Shown piece by piece: positions 11,601 through 25,028 of a DNA stretch of 64,000 nt. The stretch spans positions 16,752,001 to 16,816,000 of the forward strand of contig JAUKPH010000019.1 of assembly GCA_030549335.1 (NCBI GenBank). Reading direction: 5' to 3'. A program made the translations under genes and the position numbers. How positions within the stretch are numbered: the stretch's first letter is position 1; every line of letters starts with the position of its first letter. Origin of the DNA: Pontederia crassipes (taxonomy: Eukaryota; Streptophyta; Magnoliopsida; Commelinales; Pontederiaceae). Under the pieces are notes generated by a model that saw nothing but the letters and a program-made list of their open reading frames with translations, was not told the origin of the DNA and searched no databases.

Positions 11601-14600
11601 CATATATGGCACAAAGGAAAAGTAGTAGGAGGAAAATGAAGAAAGGAACTTGGCAGACAAGGAAATGATCTGATGATTGAAGATTCTCAGATATTAGACA
11701 TCATGTATATGTTTATTGTTGACACGATGCCCTCCTGCTGGGGTCTTCAATTGCTCAATCATGGTTGGGATAACTGTTAAGCTGGCACATCAATTATGAT
11801 AAGCAATGAATATGGAGATATTAAAAATTATTATGTTCCTTATAATGAACAGGGATTCACATAACTTTTCCTTTTTATTGTGTCAAGTCATTCATCTGTA
11901 GTTATTTGTACTGTTCTAGTTTAGCATGTGTATTCGTGCTTTTTCTTTTTGTTTCTTAGTTAGCATGGAAATATGCAGGTCCTATATTGAAGAGTCGGGG
12001 GCTGGCATTAAGATAACACCTCAAGATCAGATGAATGACAGACTAGTTACCTTGACAGGGACATTAGAGGAGCAAATGCGAGCTATCTTCCTCATATTGT
12101 CAAAATTGAAAGATGATGCTCACTATCCACAAACTCCAAGTTCACCTTTTACATATTCAGGTTTGTCTTAAATACTTTATTATGTTGCTGTAGGTTCTGT
12201 TGCAAACACCAGCTACTCAAGTCATGAATTCAAGTGCCTTCTGCTTCTGTTGTATGCCAGCCATTTTGATGGTTTATATAGTTGCTAATGCATGTCAAGC
12301 CATCAGTGTAAACATGATGTTTGTACAGAGGATTTTTTAAATTTTAATCATGCTTTCTATTCCTTTTAGGATATTAAGAACCAGCATTTTGGGTCTCTGG
12401 AGTGTGCTAATACTTCTCTGACATGTACATGAAATCCTTTTTGTAATAGTGGAAAGGAGTCCCTTTGTGGAGTGGTCAAAGAAGCTGGTCTCATTAACTT
12501 GCTATCAATACATGAATCATCTCATTTGAAGAAAATGCTTACTATGTTTCTAAAAGAAAAATCCTTACCATGTTATTTTAAGCTTTTACTGTGTATACCT
12601 GTAAATCTGTAACATGACTTTGAGATAAGAAAATATGTGAAAGAAGACTCGTTGGATGTAAAAGTGCTTTCTGAGTCATTTTGAGTTTTGTGTTATTGTC
12701 ATTGATTATTTTATGAGGTTTCTGAACAGCAGGCATTGTTTTGCTATTGCTGTGGATGACTTCCCCCTTTCTTACTGCTGGTTTTTTTTTTCTTTGTTGG
12801 ATGAGAGTCAGGTATTACTGCTGATTATTTTAGCTTAGGTGCCTAAATGATTGTACTTTACATGAATAAGTACCTTAAGATAGGTTTTCCATATTTTGGT
12901 CTCAAAGTTTTATTTACTTGATATCTGTTTTGTGTTTGAATGTCTAGGTTATTCTGGTATTCCTGTTGGTTATATGATTCCTCCTGTAGCATATGGCACC
13001 ATAAGTTATGGACAAAATGGATATGGAGAAAAATATCCTAGTAACAAGGTTTGAAATGCTGTTCTTAAATATTTAATTTCCTGCAAACAGAATATTTGTT
13101 TCAGTGACACCTTTTTATCTAATTTCTTGTTCATGGATAATGATATTGATGTCTTTAGGTGCCCTATGAAAAATTCACATCTTAGACAAATTTTATGATG
13201 TGTAGTTTACTAAATCTGGAGATTTTCTTGTATTCTTGTTGTTCTATTACATTGCTTTTTTTTAGGAGAGTTCTATTACATTGCTTCGTCATTGCAGGTT
13301 TTTTGCTCGTCTATGCAGGTAGAATGCAATGTGATTCTCTTCATACTATGTTTCTGAAATTTGTGATGTTTAGCACAGGAGTGATAGCTTTGAAGTGCCA
13401 TCAAGCTTACTTCTCTAACTAGATAGTCTGTCATGTTGAAGGTTCAACTGTTATTGACATGAATCCGGCTTGTTTAACTTCCATTTATCAAAGCAAAATG
13501 AAGAAAGAAACAGTAGAGGGATGAAAATAGTATCTTCAGTTTTGAAGCATTTAATCTTAACAATTACTTATTAAAATGAGTATCTTAACATTTTCCATGT
13601 TAATTCCTGCTGTTTTCAGCAACTTGTCCAGTATGACATGTTCAATGATATATTGTTTAGAACTGGATTGATTTTCACTATGACCTTCCAGTGTTGTATA
13701 ATGTACATTAATTTCAGAAGTTCTGAAAGCCATCTGGAACTTTGGCTTGTTAAAGTAGAATGTATGCTCCGTGTGCCATAAAACACATGCATGAGAAAGA
13801 TGCAGTACTAATAACTCTCACATTAAATTTTCACATCCTTTTGTTCAAGGGATAGATAAGAAAAATATTGTTCAGGCCTTAACCAACAATGTGATGTTCA
13901 AGTTCTACTCTGAGTCTAGGATAGCCACATCAAATGCCAAACAACATGATGTAGCTGCTCATAAGACCTTGGTACATTAATGCTTTGGATAAAAAAGATC
14001 TATACCATACGGTTAACAATCCATGTCAGGTGTTCAGACCATATCCTCAATAGTTTTTATAGATTTGCATAAGTTTCCTGCAATTTACATATTCTGATGC
14101 TTAGGCAGATATTGAAGAATTCTCCTTTCGTTGTTGTATATTTTAATTAGGATGCTTTTTGCTTCTTTCAGATTTCCTCATATGTGTCTAACCTTTTTCC
14201 ATTATTTTGTCAATGATGTTGGATTTCAGGGGGCTCTGAGAAGAAATCCTGCAGGATCATCTGATGGTCAAGGTAATTCAGTTACAATTGGCATTGCGGA
14301 TGAACATATCGGTGCCGTTGTCGGTCGTGGTGGAAGGAACATAATAGAGATAAGTCAGGTTTGTGGAACTGCTTTAAGTCTTATATGTCACTTTAGTACA
14401 ACTGCATAACCACTAAACTATGCAGTTGATTGTCCAATTGGTCTGGTAATGTTTAGTTCTAGAGTTCAATCTGTTGTCAAATGGAATTATGTTGGAAGCT
14501 GGTAGTGGACTACTGCTGAAAGTGCTCCATTGTTTCTATGTTATGCTTATGTTGAACCATTCATTGGAATGATCATCTATTCATTCTAACAACAAAAGTA

Positions 14601-15028
14601 TTGGTATTTGATCCTTTTCTATAATTGTGCTGATTGATATATTGTAGAGTGTAGACTGTTAGCGAAGTATCTCCTGGTCAGTTTTATGCTATGTAATAAT
14701 ATTTCTTTTCATTATACTTTATCCTGTATTTAATTCATATCCACTACCAGACAGAGATAAAAACATTGCTAGAATCTGCAAGCTAATTTGATTGTAATTT
14801 TTCAGGTTAGTGGGGCTAGGATTAAGATTTCAGATAGAGGTGATTTCATGTCAGGTACATCAGACAGGTACGTGACGGGTTCTTCTCCATGTGTTTTACT
14901 TTATGGAGTTGTCTGATGTGCATTGCAATGATTTCCACAGGAAAGTTACAATCACCGGTTCTTCGGAAGCAATTCGTACTGCCGAGTCTATGATTATGCA
15001 GAAGGTTGCATCCAATTCTGAAAGGTGA
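8630..15028 (+). CDS. BTR1: Triple KH-domain RNA-binding protein, BTR1-like
   Basis: The joined product is 330 residues and matches the Arabidopsis BTR1 family (poly(C)-binding/Nova-like proteins, which in Arabidopsis bind tobamovirus RNA). Exons that splice in phase are 8630-8723, 10047-10282, 10358-10458, 11979-12160, 12948-13048, 14230-14358, 14806-14867 and 14941-15028. All introns are GT-AG. KH1 has the GKGG loop at residues 53-56, KH2 GKGG at 137-140 and KH3 GRGG at 270-273. A Gly/Tyr/Pro-rich linker (exon 5) separates KH2 and KH3. The N terminus is Ser/Pro/Gln-rich and has no signal peptide, so a nuclear or cytoplasmic RNA-binding role is expected. The start was chosen because it is the first ATG in frame after the probable leader and gives MESPEP, like the MEST start of the family. 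Every exon is intact. The third intron (1.5 kb) carries unusual repeats. Confidence 0.9.
10860..11125. repeat. Hairpin, minisatellite and G tract inside intron 3 of the KH gene
   Basis: Three structures lie in a row. First is an inverted repeat: CCTGTCTGAATGAGCAGGGG near 10871 and its near reverse complement near 10921-10944, with about 22-bp arms. Then come three copies of a unit with GTGATAAGGAYGCACATGTGG, two of them followed by AAGCTCAAGAGTTG (about 10950-11090). Last is a run of about 25 G residues (about 11093-11117). None overlaps an exon. The G run may be an assembly estimate of a longer tract. Confidence 0.7.
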
Positions 15029-16490
15029 TCCGATGGATTTTGCCGTTTAGTTTGTTGTATTCAAGCATGTTCGTCGGGTTATGCGTCACTGGAGTATATG
15101 TTTTATATATCTTTTTTAAGATCTTTTGTATGAATTAACTGAACTGCTCTGCGATTAGCGTCCAAGAGGGATAACCTAGGTGCACGTGTAGCATTATCCG
15201 AGGCTAAGCTATGTTGCCAGGAGTTCCTTTTGTTGTTACTGATGGCAAGTTTTGATCGATCTAGTTGAAGGAACCTTGTTGAACATTAATTTAATTCATG
15301 AGCGAAATTTCGTGGGTTTGACATTGGTAGTATTATGCGTTATCTGCTTTCCCTCTCTTTTGCTTTTATCTTTGTTGTGCCTGGCATTATGGCTTCCTGT
15401 TACTGTCCAACAAGCGGTCGGATCACTACCACGTTGTGTAACATCCAGGAAGACAGCCACCAGAGGCCAGGCATTTTATTGCAGATGAGCAACCTTAGAT
15501 TTTGATGTCTTTCATTTTAGAGAGTTGAGATGTTATATATACACACACATATTCACCTTTTTACCTTTTTACACACACATATTCACCTTTTTACCCGCAT
15601 ATTGTTTATTTCAATTGCAATGACAAATAAAGAAAACTGTAATATGATGGTTTTGGAGGTCGGCCTTGTTCGTTACTGTAAAACTTTTAGCAATGAGCGG
15701 ATCCGTATCTCTTAGACTACGGCTATGCTCCGGTCACTGTCATGCAGGTACCTCAACCTACAAGGTTCGCTGCCATGTCCCTGTCAACTGCACTTCGGGG
15801 TTTGTAACATGTGAAATTGTGATTCGTGAGGAGCTTCTTACATAATTGGAGTTGTAATATAGATAGGTTTTAACTTTTTTTTTCTCTATATATTAGGTTA
15901 CCTACTATAAACAGTCTTCAACATGAAAATTTCAATTATTGTATGATTAACTTAACAATTAGATTTCATAATAATCATGCGTAAGATTACCTTGTGGCAA
16001 TAAATTTACTTATAATAACTAATTAAAACTATATGTATGCACATTTGCATGCTCCTTTAACTCTAGCATTCCACTTAGTTGTGTTTTTAAAAAAAATTAA
16101 AAAAAAACTTACAGATGAAACTTGTTTAATATCACGTCACCTTCGTACACTGCCCTCCTTTTCTGGGAAGAAAGGAGTGGTGGTTGACAATGGGGCTACT
16201 GGAAGCCTCTATCTATTCACCAACTTCCACTTTCGTGCCCACGCGTCCACCATCGGGACTCCCGACCAGAAGAAAAGTGAACTCCGATTCGCACCCGAGT
16301 CAGTGCGCACCACCCGGGATCCAATTTTCACGCGTCTGGCCTATCGAGTAAACTGTGTGGTGGTGGAGTGGAGATTGGTTGGTCCCATTCGACCGGGACC
16401 CACCTCACACTACCACAGACAGCAGTCCATCCCAATAATTGACCCATGACCCATGCAGATGCAGGTAAGTAAAAATAAGCAACATAAATT
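15029..16490. other. 3' region of the KH gene and spacer
   Basis: The first part should be the 3' UTR of the KH gene; no clear polyadenylation signal was chosen. Near 15535-15595 a 35-bp unit with ACACACACATATTCACC is present twice in tandem. The rest up to the glycine-rich gene has no recognisable gene. The reading frame at 16033-16449 is treated as spacer or promoter sequence. Confidence 0.45.
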
Positions 16491-16493
16491 TTG

Positions 16494-16535
16494 CATGCAT
16501 GGCCGCGCGATCCCTCCATCTGATTTCTATATAAA
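16494..16535 (+). promoter_or_regulatory. RY-type motif and TATA box of the glycine-rich protein gene
   Basis: CATGCATG (16494-16501) is the RY core bound by B3 factors of the ABI3/FUS3 type in other plants. It lies 27 bp before TATATAAA (16528-16535), which is 62 bp before the ATG. The spacing puts the transcript start near 16560. Tissue specificity from the RY motif is inference only; the motif is short and can occur by chance. Confidence 0.5.
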
Positions 16536-16596
16536 CCCCCTCACACGTCCCCTCTCCTTCCCACGTCCCCAGCGCGGAGCAAATCAAACTGACGCC

Positions 16597-17241
16597 ATGG
16601 CCGCAGCTCCGAAGGTCGCAGCCGTCGCGCTCTTGCTGCTGCTTTGTGCTGAGGCCATTTCGGCCGGGAGGGCTTCGCTTCGTGTCACTGGAAAAGGTGG
16701 AGGTAAAGGGGGAGGACGTGGAGGTGGTCGCGGTGGGGGCGGCGGCGGTGGTGGGGGCGGGTCAGGCTTTGGCAGTGGGTCGGGCTATGGCTCAGGGTAT
16801 GGTGGAGGCGGTGGCGGGGGAGGAGGAGGGGGAGGGGGAGGAGGAGGAGGTGGAGGTGGTGGTGGTGGTGGAGGTGGGGGTGGCGGCGGCTCGGGCGGTG
16901 GTAGTGGCTCCGGTTATGGGTGGGGGTATGGCTCTGGCGGCGGTAGAGGAGGTGGTGGCGGTGGAGGAGGTGGGGGAGGAGGAGGAGGCGGCGGCGGAAC
17001 GGGCAATGGGAGAGGGTTCGACGGCGGTGGCAACGGTAATGGCAGTGGGAGCGGATCTGGGTATGGAAGTGGCGGCGGCGGCGGAGGAGGAGGAGGAGGA
17101 GGAGGAGGAGGGGGGGAGGGGGGGGGGGGGGGGGGGGGGGGGGGCGGTGGAGGCGGGGGCGGGGGCGGCTCGGAATTTGGACAAAGGTCTGGTTACGGAT
17201 CAGGGTACGGACGTCGTTTTGGCGGTGGATCACGGGGGTAA
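16597..17241 (+). CDS. Secreted glycine-rich protein
   Basis: A single-exon frame encodes 214 residues. The N terminus is a signal peptide: MAAAPK, a hydrophobic VAAVALLLLLCAEA core and a likely cut after ISA near residue 23. The mature part is mostly runs of glycine broken by Ser, Tyr, Phe and Arg in GSGSGYGSGYG-type blocks, and it ends QRSGYGSGYGRRFGGGSRG. This fits the class I plant glycine-rich proteins, structural proteins of the cell wall in which tyrosines can be cross-linked. There is no RNA-recognition or cold-shock domain. The start is supported by the TATA box 62 bp upstream and by the signal peptide directly after it. The long G-only run near 17107-17144 may be mis-sized in the assembly, which would change the length or the frame of the last 40 residues. 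The C-terminal Tyr/Gly blocks are still in frame here, which argues that the frame is right. Confidence 0.82.
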   Translation: MAAAPKVAAVALLLLLCAEAISAGRASLRVTGKGGGKGGGRGGGRGGGGGGGGGGSGFGSGSGYGSGYGGGGGGGGGGGGGGGGGGGGGGGGGGGGGGSGGGSGSGYGWGYGSGGGRGGGGGGGGGGGGGGGGGTGNGRGFDGGGNGNGSGSGSGYGSGGGGGGGGGGGGGGGEGGGGGGGGGGGGGGGGGSEFGQRSGYGSGYGRRFGGGSRG

Positions 17242-17877
17242 ATGAAATGCTCTGGCAAGATCTTTTTTCCATATATCACGTTAGCATATATGAAATTATG
17301 AATACTTTATGAGACGTATTTAATAAAAGAAAATTTATACTAAATAAGAGACGTGAATTGGGGAAAAATAAAATAAACAAAATGGCAGTGGTTCGTGCCT
17401 TAATAATTAAGTTGGATGCAAGACGATATGTTGCAAATTCAATATCAATTTCTTTTTTTGATATATGTGTGTGCTTTGAGCTCTTTGTATATCTACGTAA
17501 AACATCCGAAGTCATATATTATCCATCGTATATCCAACAATACATCATGTATCTGGCGATTTATAGTTCTCATAATAAATATAATTAACTTCGGGCTGAG
17601 TTATTTTTGCTGAAATAAGATATGGATGTTTAATTCTAATCAAATAATTGATTATATTAATATAGCTGACAAATTGACTTAGATTTTAATTCGGAGCTAC
17701 AACGAGATGTTCTTCTTCTTTTGTGTGTGTGACAGTGTGAGTGTGTGTTTCTATTGTTACACCTCTATTTTTTGTGAGGTGTAAAGTAACAAAATGTCTT
17801 GTCTCTTAATTTGTGCTACGTGATTCTAACGATCAAACTTACATATGTGATCGAGATGGATGCGGTGGAAAATATTA
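17242..17877. other. 3' flank of the glycine-rich gene, AT-rich
   Basis: The first 100-300 bp should hold the 3' UTR. Nothing else was recognised before the copia target duplication at 17878. Confidence 0.45.
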
Positions 17878-17882
17878 TATAT

Positions 17883-18361
17883 TCTAGAAATTAATAAACA
17901 TAATAATATGGAGGAGGTTCACGAAGTACCTCTTGCGGAAGCGAATCGTTCACGCGGCTTCTCCACGAATAAGCTACGGATTGCACTTGTACGCGTGATC
18001 GAGAATCAAATCACGTGAAATGGAACATAATACCACGACTCAAATGCAAAGGATATAAGAGAGAGCAATGCTAATTGAATGAAGGGAGCAACCACACAAG
18101 TTCAACTCACAACACTTCACACTTGAATTTGCACTCATCCTTTTACTCATCTCAAGTGCACCAAGGGACCTCTATTTATAGAGGTGCTTGGTCACAAAAG
18201 GCCAAGCAAGGAGTGCTGCCGAGAAGTGTGGAGAGGCATGGCCTTCATGCATGCTGCATGGCAGCCATGCCTCGCATGGCAGCCATGTCTTGGCATGGCC
18301 ATCACACCATGCCACGGTATGGTTGCCATGCAAGGAGGCCCATGCGTGGGCGATTCCAACA
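17883..18361 (-). repeat. Left (3') LTR of the copia element
   Basis: About 479 bp and collinear with 25029-25511. It carries CTATTTATAGAGG, read as a TATA region on the minus strand, and a cluster of overlapping GCATGGC/GCCATGC palindromes near 18236-18330. Confidence 0.92.
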
Positions 18362-21300
18362 ATCTTTCACTCGCACATGATGAGTTCCATGCATATGCTC
18401 GATCTCTTCATGTCTCATGAAAGCAAATGAGTCGTGCGACCCACGAGTACAAGCACAAATTCAAAATGTGGGAGCCTTTGATTGTGACCGATTAAGGATG
18501 CACAATCGCTCAACCATCTCGAAAGCCAAGACCATGACCTGTGATGGATCCATGATTGCTCAATCGATCTTTGAGCCATTACTATGTCTCACATAGTTGC
18601 TCAACATTTTGTGTGATATACATCGTGTGTGCTATAACCATGACTTATATGGCTTTATCCTGCGAGCCAAATCGTGACTCACACAATCGCTCAAGCATGA
18701 TGTACTCGTTATGCCTCAGATTTGCTTTGCTGCGTTATCTAGACACGCCATGTGTATGACACTGCGGTAATTAATTCTGTATGCAAAACTATTTATCCTA
18801 CACAAGGAGAATAGCTGGCCAATTGCATGCAGAACTCTCATGCAGCTCTCAATAAATCTTTCCTTTGCACTCATATTTCTCAATTCCGATCGGCTGCTTT
18901 CCTAGACACGACTCAGCGGACCTCTTCACTTTGGGTCTTGGAGTATCATGTTAAAGTAGCAACACCAATCATTACTTTGAAATATAGCCAAAGTTCAAAG
19001 AGCAATAACTAGACCGTTATGTCTAGAGAGACTCACACAATGATGAAGATCAACATCGATTTGTCATTTCTCAGGGTCGTCTTAGCATACTTGGTACAAA
19101 ACACAAGTATTGCGATGGAAACTTCCACTAAGGAAGCGTGTGTCTAACTCAAACACCGCACAGATTTAAGTCCAGTCGCCCTTCATTGGCGTCTGACCTG
19201 AGACATCTAACCGCTTGCCATCATTTGATGTCAAAGCTAGAGTCCCACATCTGACTATCATCATCAGACTTCATTGAGTTACCAAACTCATGTTTGCATC
19301 ATCTTGAACACATCAAGGCGGTTTAGGTCATTTCTCATAAGAAATATTTAGGTCTAAACCATTTCTTCCCCGCGTGCAATCACATAAGCACCGGAGGCGA
19401 TTACTCGTGTGAGTGAGTAATCTCATGCTGATGGACACACTTAACACATGCATAACATAATTCTCTTATGAAAAACATATTTTCATTAATATGATTAACT
19501 TTGGGTACATATTTCTTTTTATATTCTACGCAGTCCCAGTGCATGTACATGTCTTAAGAATACATCTCTAGGTAGTGGTTTGGTGAACGGATCAGCAATC
19601 ATATTGTGTGTAGATATGTACTCAACAGAGACCTCCTCTTTCACATCTTCATTTCTTATAAATTTGTATTTGATGTCGATATGCTTTCCTTTGCAATGAT
19701 ATTTTTCGTCCTTCACATAGGCAATCGCTGCTTGATTGTCGCAATGTAAAGTCGTCTTTCTCATTGCAGCATCCGAAAATTGCAGATGTTGAAGGAATCT
19801 TTTTAACCATAGGGCTTCTTGCACTGCGGCTGAATATGCCACAAATTCAGCCTCCATCGTAGACAATGCTATGCATTCTTGCTTTTTGCTACTCCATGTG
19901 ACAGCACCATTACTGAGCAAAAAGATATATCCGGAGGTGGATTTTCGTTCATCAATGTCCTGCCCATTCGACGTCCGTATATCCAACCAGCCTTTAGCTT
20001 CCTCCGTGATAACATAAAGCAAAGTCAGCAGTGTCTTTGAGGTATCTCATGATTCTCTTCACAGCCTTCTAATGTTGGCGTCCTAGGTTTGTCTAATATC
20101 GACTCACTAGACCCACTGCATAGCATATGTCCGACCGAGTACACAACATAGCGTACATCAGACTGCCGACTGCACTTGCATAGGGGACTGAAGACATCTC
20201 TTTTTGTTCTTCTACGGTCTTTGGGCACATATTGAGGTTCAAAGTCTCGCATGTCGCAATAGGAGTATCAATGAGTTTGCAGCCATCCATCCAAAATCGT
20301 TCTAAAATTTTGTTAATATATGCCTCTTGCGACAAAGCAAGAAATCTCTTAAAACGATCTCGTTAAATTTTCACACTCAATATGAAGGCTGCTTCTCCCA
20401 TGTCTTTCATCTCAAAGACAGAGGACAACCATTTTTTAATGGTGACCAAAAACTCCATATTGTTCCTGGCTATCAAGATGTCGTCTACATATAGAGTCAT
20501 AATGACGAGCATATCCTTGGATTTATAGACATACACGCAATAGTCTTCATCAATCATTTCAAAACCATATGATATGATTGATGAAATTTAATATACCATT
20601 GTCTAAATAATTGTTTAAGTTCATAAATGGACCGACGCAACCTGCAAATTTTGCGCTCTTCTCCTTTTACTATGAAGTCTTCAGGTTGTTTCATATAAAT
20701 TTCTTCATCTAGTTCTCCATTGAGAAATGCAGTCTTTACATCAATCTGATGTAATTTCAAGTCCATATGTGCGACAATTGCTAGGATAAGGCGAATAGAA
20801 GAAAACCTTACAACTGGAGCAAAGGTTTCTTCATAATCAACACCCTCCTCTTGGGTGAAGCCTTTCGCCACTAAGCGAGCTTTGTATCTCTCAATGGATC
20901 CATCACTGCCTCATTTTATTTTAAGAACACATTTGTTCCCAATTGCTCTACAACCAGGCGGGAGATCAAGTCCCAAACTTGATTTGCCTTCATAAACTGT
21001 AATTCTTCTTCCATTGTCTTAATCCACTTTTCTTTATAATAAGACGAGAGAGCCTCATTGATTGAATTAGACTCAAGCTCTTCTTCAGGATCTACTATAT
21101 GAACTTCATGAATTCCTTCGATGTCAAATCGTCGGCGTGGGATGCTCTTTCTAGTAGTCCTTCGAAGTGAGCACTCTGGATTCTCGTTTGACGACGAAAT
21201 GCTCCCACTCGGATCAAGGTGTGATGAAGGGACAAACTCTTCTACACTGTGATCCGCATATGTCGCCATTATGAGATTCCTAACTTCTTCTAAGTGAAGT

Positions 21301-24300
21301 GTTCTATCAATCTCGCATTGCTTTGGAAAATTTTCCTCTATAAATGTCACATCTCTACTCTCAATTTCTGTAATAATTCCATCATCCCTTTTCTCCTATG
21401 AACACATAGTCTTTAGAGGTTTCATGATATCTGATGAAGATACACTTCTTGCCTCTAGGGCCCAACTTTTCATACTTTTGAGAGTTGTCAAGGACATAGG
21501 TGGTACATCCCCATGGACGTAAATAACTTAGGTCAGGCTTACGACCTGTCCAAAGTTCGTAGGGAGTGGAAGCAAACTTCGATGGTACGCGGTTGAGTAT
21601 GTAGGCAGCTGTAAGCAATGCATCTCCTCAATACGAAATTGGTAAGTTTGCTTGTGCCATCATAGACCGGACCATATCGAGTAGAGTACGGTTTCTCCTT
21701 TCCGCAACATCATTTTGTTGTGGAATTCCTGGAATTGTTAGTTGTCTAACTATTCCTTTTTCACCACATAACTTTTTGAATAAATTTGAAAGATACTCAC
21801 GACCACGGTTGGTTCGCAAGGACTTAATCTTGCGATCTAATTGATTCTCAAGCATGTTCATAAATCGCACAAAGCAATCTATAGCCTCGGACTTATAAGA
21901 CATCAAGTATACGACCCCATAGCGTGAATAATCATCAATAAATGTGATGAAGTATGAGAAACCGTGTCTTGCTTGGACAGTTATTGGACCACATACGTCC
22001 GAGTGGATTAATTGCAATGGAAACTCAACACGCTTTCCTTTTCCAAATGGTTTTCTTGTTTGCTTGTCAGCTAGACATTCTTCACAAATTGGCAGATTGA
22101 CTTTAGCGAGGGAGTTTATGAGTCCTTCTCTAATTAGTCTATTCATTCGATCTTGTCCTATATGTCCTAGTCTGACATGCCAAGTCTTGACACTTTCATT
22201 CACATCAACGGATGACATAAATGAATAACTACTAGCAACACATGCAGTATTAAGAACATAGAAATCATTTTCAAGAAAGCCATTGCATATATGAACACCA
22301 TCCATTGAGACGTTCAGATGTTTAGAGCCAAAAGTTATTACATATCTATATGCATCAAGAGTGGATACAGATATTAAGTTTCGTCGAAAATCAGGGGCAT
22401 ACAAAACATCGTGGAGGTAAAGGATTTTTCCATTGCTAAGTTCTAACTTGCAACTTCCTATCCCTTTGACTTTCACTCTTTTATTGTCTCCTACGTAGTA
22501 AGTTCTAACTTGCAACTTCTTATCCCTTTGACTTTCACTCTTTTATTGTCTCCTACGTAGATGTACTTAAAGACTGCACTGAGTCGACGAAACTCGACAA
22601 AAATCTCACATTCCTTGGCTACGTGGTCTGTTGCTCCGGAATCTACAATCCACGAAGGATGAGTTACAGCAACCAGAACACAGCTAGAAACATACGCAAA
22701 GAAAATATGGTCAGGACAAACCTTCTTCGGCTCAGTGCACTCACGAGCGAAGTGACCATGACTACCACAATTGTAGTATTTCACTTTGCTTTTATCCACT
22801 TTGCCACAACGCTTCTTCTTTTTGCGCTGTTGGTGCTGAACCTTCTGTTGTCCACTATATCCGCTCCTCTTATTGGGGTGCGACTTACGCGACCTCTTGC
22901 ATGTGGAACTTAGGCCATGCTTTCGTCCACCTATTTCAGTAACTAATGCTTGACTAGAGGATTTCTGAGATTCCAGTACCTCATCCTCCATTTCTAGGTG
23001 ACGAGCCACATCATCAAAATTATTTATATTGTCATTATGCATCAGGTTGACGCGCATGTGTTCCCAAGATCTGGGAAGAGAGCGGATAACTGCTTGCACT
23101 TGCTGCTCATCAGTGAGCACATGTCCGGCATTCTTGAGTTCGCGTATCATGTTCATCATTTCCCTTAGGTGCTGCCTCATGGTGTGATTAGGCCGCATCG
23201 TATAGGAATCAAATTTGATGGTCAACATCCTCAACTTGAAAGTTGATGTGATACCGGACTTGTTCTGGATAGCTGCCCACATTTCAAATGCCGTTTGATA
23301 AACCTCAAATTTGCACACAAAAGAGTTCCATTGTACTCAACAACAGAATGCGAGCAATACGACTCTTTTTGGACCAGGCTCGAAATGCCTTAGCATCCCT
23401 TCTATGTTGGGCAGTATTACCAAGTGCCGGTTGTGGCATGACATGTTTGATGGTCTCTAAAACATCTTGTTCCTCTAAAAAATACTGAACTTTTCGATGC
23501 CAAATATCATAATTTTTACCGTTCAGTTTATCCCCTTTATTCAGGTCGACAATTATGGACTTTGATGCCATGGTCAATAGTCTAGGTTCATTAAGAGAAC
23601 AAAAGGAATTACGTTATGCATGTCTTAATTTGTCACAAACATTCAAAATAATAAATGACACAATTCAAGAGTAATGACATCGAGAGGTCTCTACGCTCCC
23701 ACTCATCTCCCACTATTCCTAGGATAATTACCATTTATTAAATTAATAATGTGACAAATCGTTTCCAAATTTTGGATCAACTGATAATCCAAAAATATTA
23801 TGTCTTATGTTTTCTCAAGTAATTAGACATTAATCACTTCATGTTTCATTTATTATGTCTAAATAGTTTAGAAAAAATTAGCATAAATTTATTTCTCTAA
23901 GTTTGATGAAACATGATTATCTATTATGAGAATGCATGATAGAAAAAATTAACTAATTATCAATTTTTCTCGTATAATACACATGACATGTTTTTCTTTT
24001 GTATTTTTCACTAAGGAAAAAAATAACTATGCAAATCATACACGTGATAAAATTTACAAAACATACATGCCTCTCGAAAAACATATACAATTAATTACAT
24101 ACTCAAAATTTATGTAATTAATTTTCTTTCATGCATATGTTCAATTTCTCATAAAATTAATTGCATTAATTAGCACTAAACTGTAAATGCAATTAAACTT
24201 ACATATGCATTTATATTCTGATAGGAAACATCTGGAAAAAGATTTTAACATTTATCCCTATTTTCCATAATTTTCTATCAATTTCCAAAGAAGTAATTTA

Positions 24301-25028
24301 ATTGCATAAATTGTCACAAAGCAATAAAATGCAATTAAAATTTCTATAATATTTCATAAAATGAAAGAAAACTTTAGAAAAAAATTTCACAATTTTCCGT
24401 TACTTCTATAATTTTCTAGCAATTTATGATGTTTTCTGACTTTTCAGAATTAAAAAAAATGGGAAAAATATCCTTCTGGGCTGCACACAGCATTGGCCCA
24501 CTTAATCGGGCCGCGCGCCCGCACGTGTCGCGTGCCCGAGCGCGCGCCCAGCTAGCCGCGAGCCCTCGCGCGCCGAGCTGGTCGCGCATGGCCGCTGGGC
24601 CACTAACTAGCGCACACCACTGGGCCGCGCTTGTGTGCGCCCGTCCAGGCCGTGAGTCAGATTGCGCCGAGTCGGCTTCCAGCCCGCCTCTTCCGCTCGG
24701 CCGCGAGCTTACGTGCACTATTAGGTGCATCTCCGGGCCGCCTGCATGTGTGTGCGCCTGCTGGGCCTCGTGCCCGCATAAGGCGCTGGGCCGCGTGCAC
24801 AGCGCCCGTGCGCGCGCCACCTGGCCGTGCCTTTCCGCACGCTGGGCGAGCGAGCCGGGCCATGTGCCTGCACCCAGCTGGGCCACACGCCCACGCGCGA
24901 CCAGCCAGGCCATAAGCCAGGCAGTTCTTCTGCCTTTTTTTTTTACAGCCGAAAGGTTTTCTTCCTTTTTTTTTAAGAATGAATTTTTAAAAAATTTCGG
25001 GAGTAGCCGACATAGCTCTGATACAAAT

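Noticed and set aside
16685-17272. Other frames through the glycine-rich gene (Val/Glu, Ala/Ser/Pro and Arg/His/Leu-rich)
   Set aside because: They are shadow frames of a simple-sequence GGN repeat. Only the frame with the signal peptide and regular Tyr/Ser spacing makes sense.
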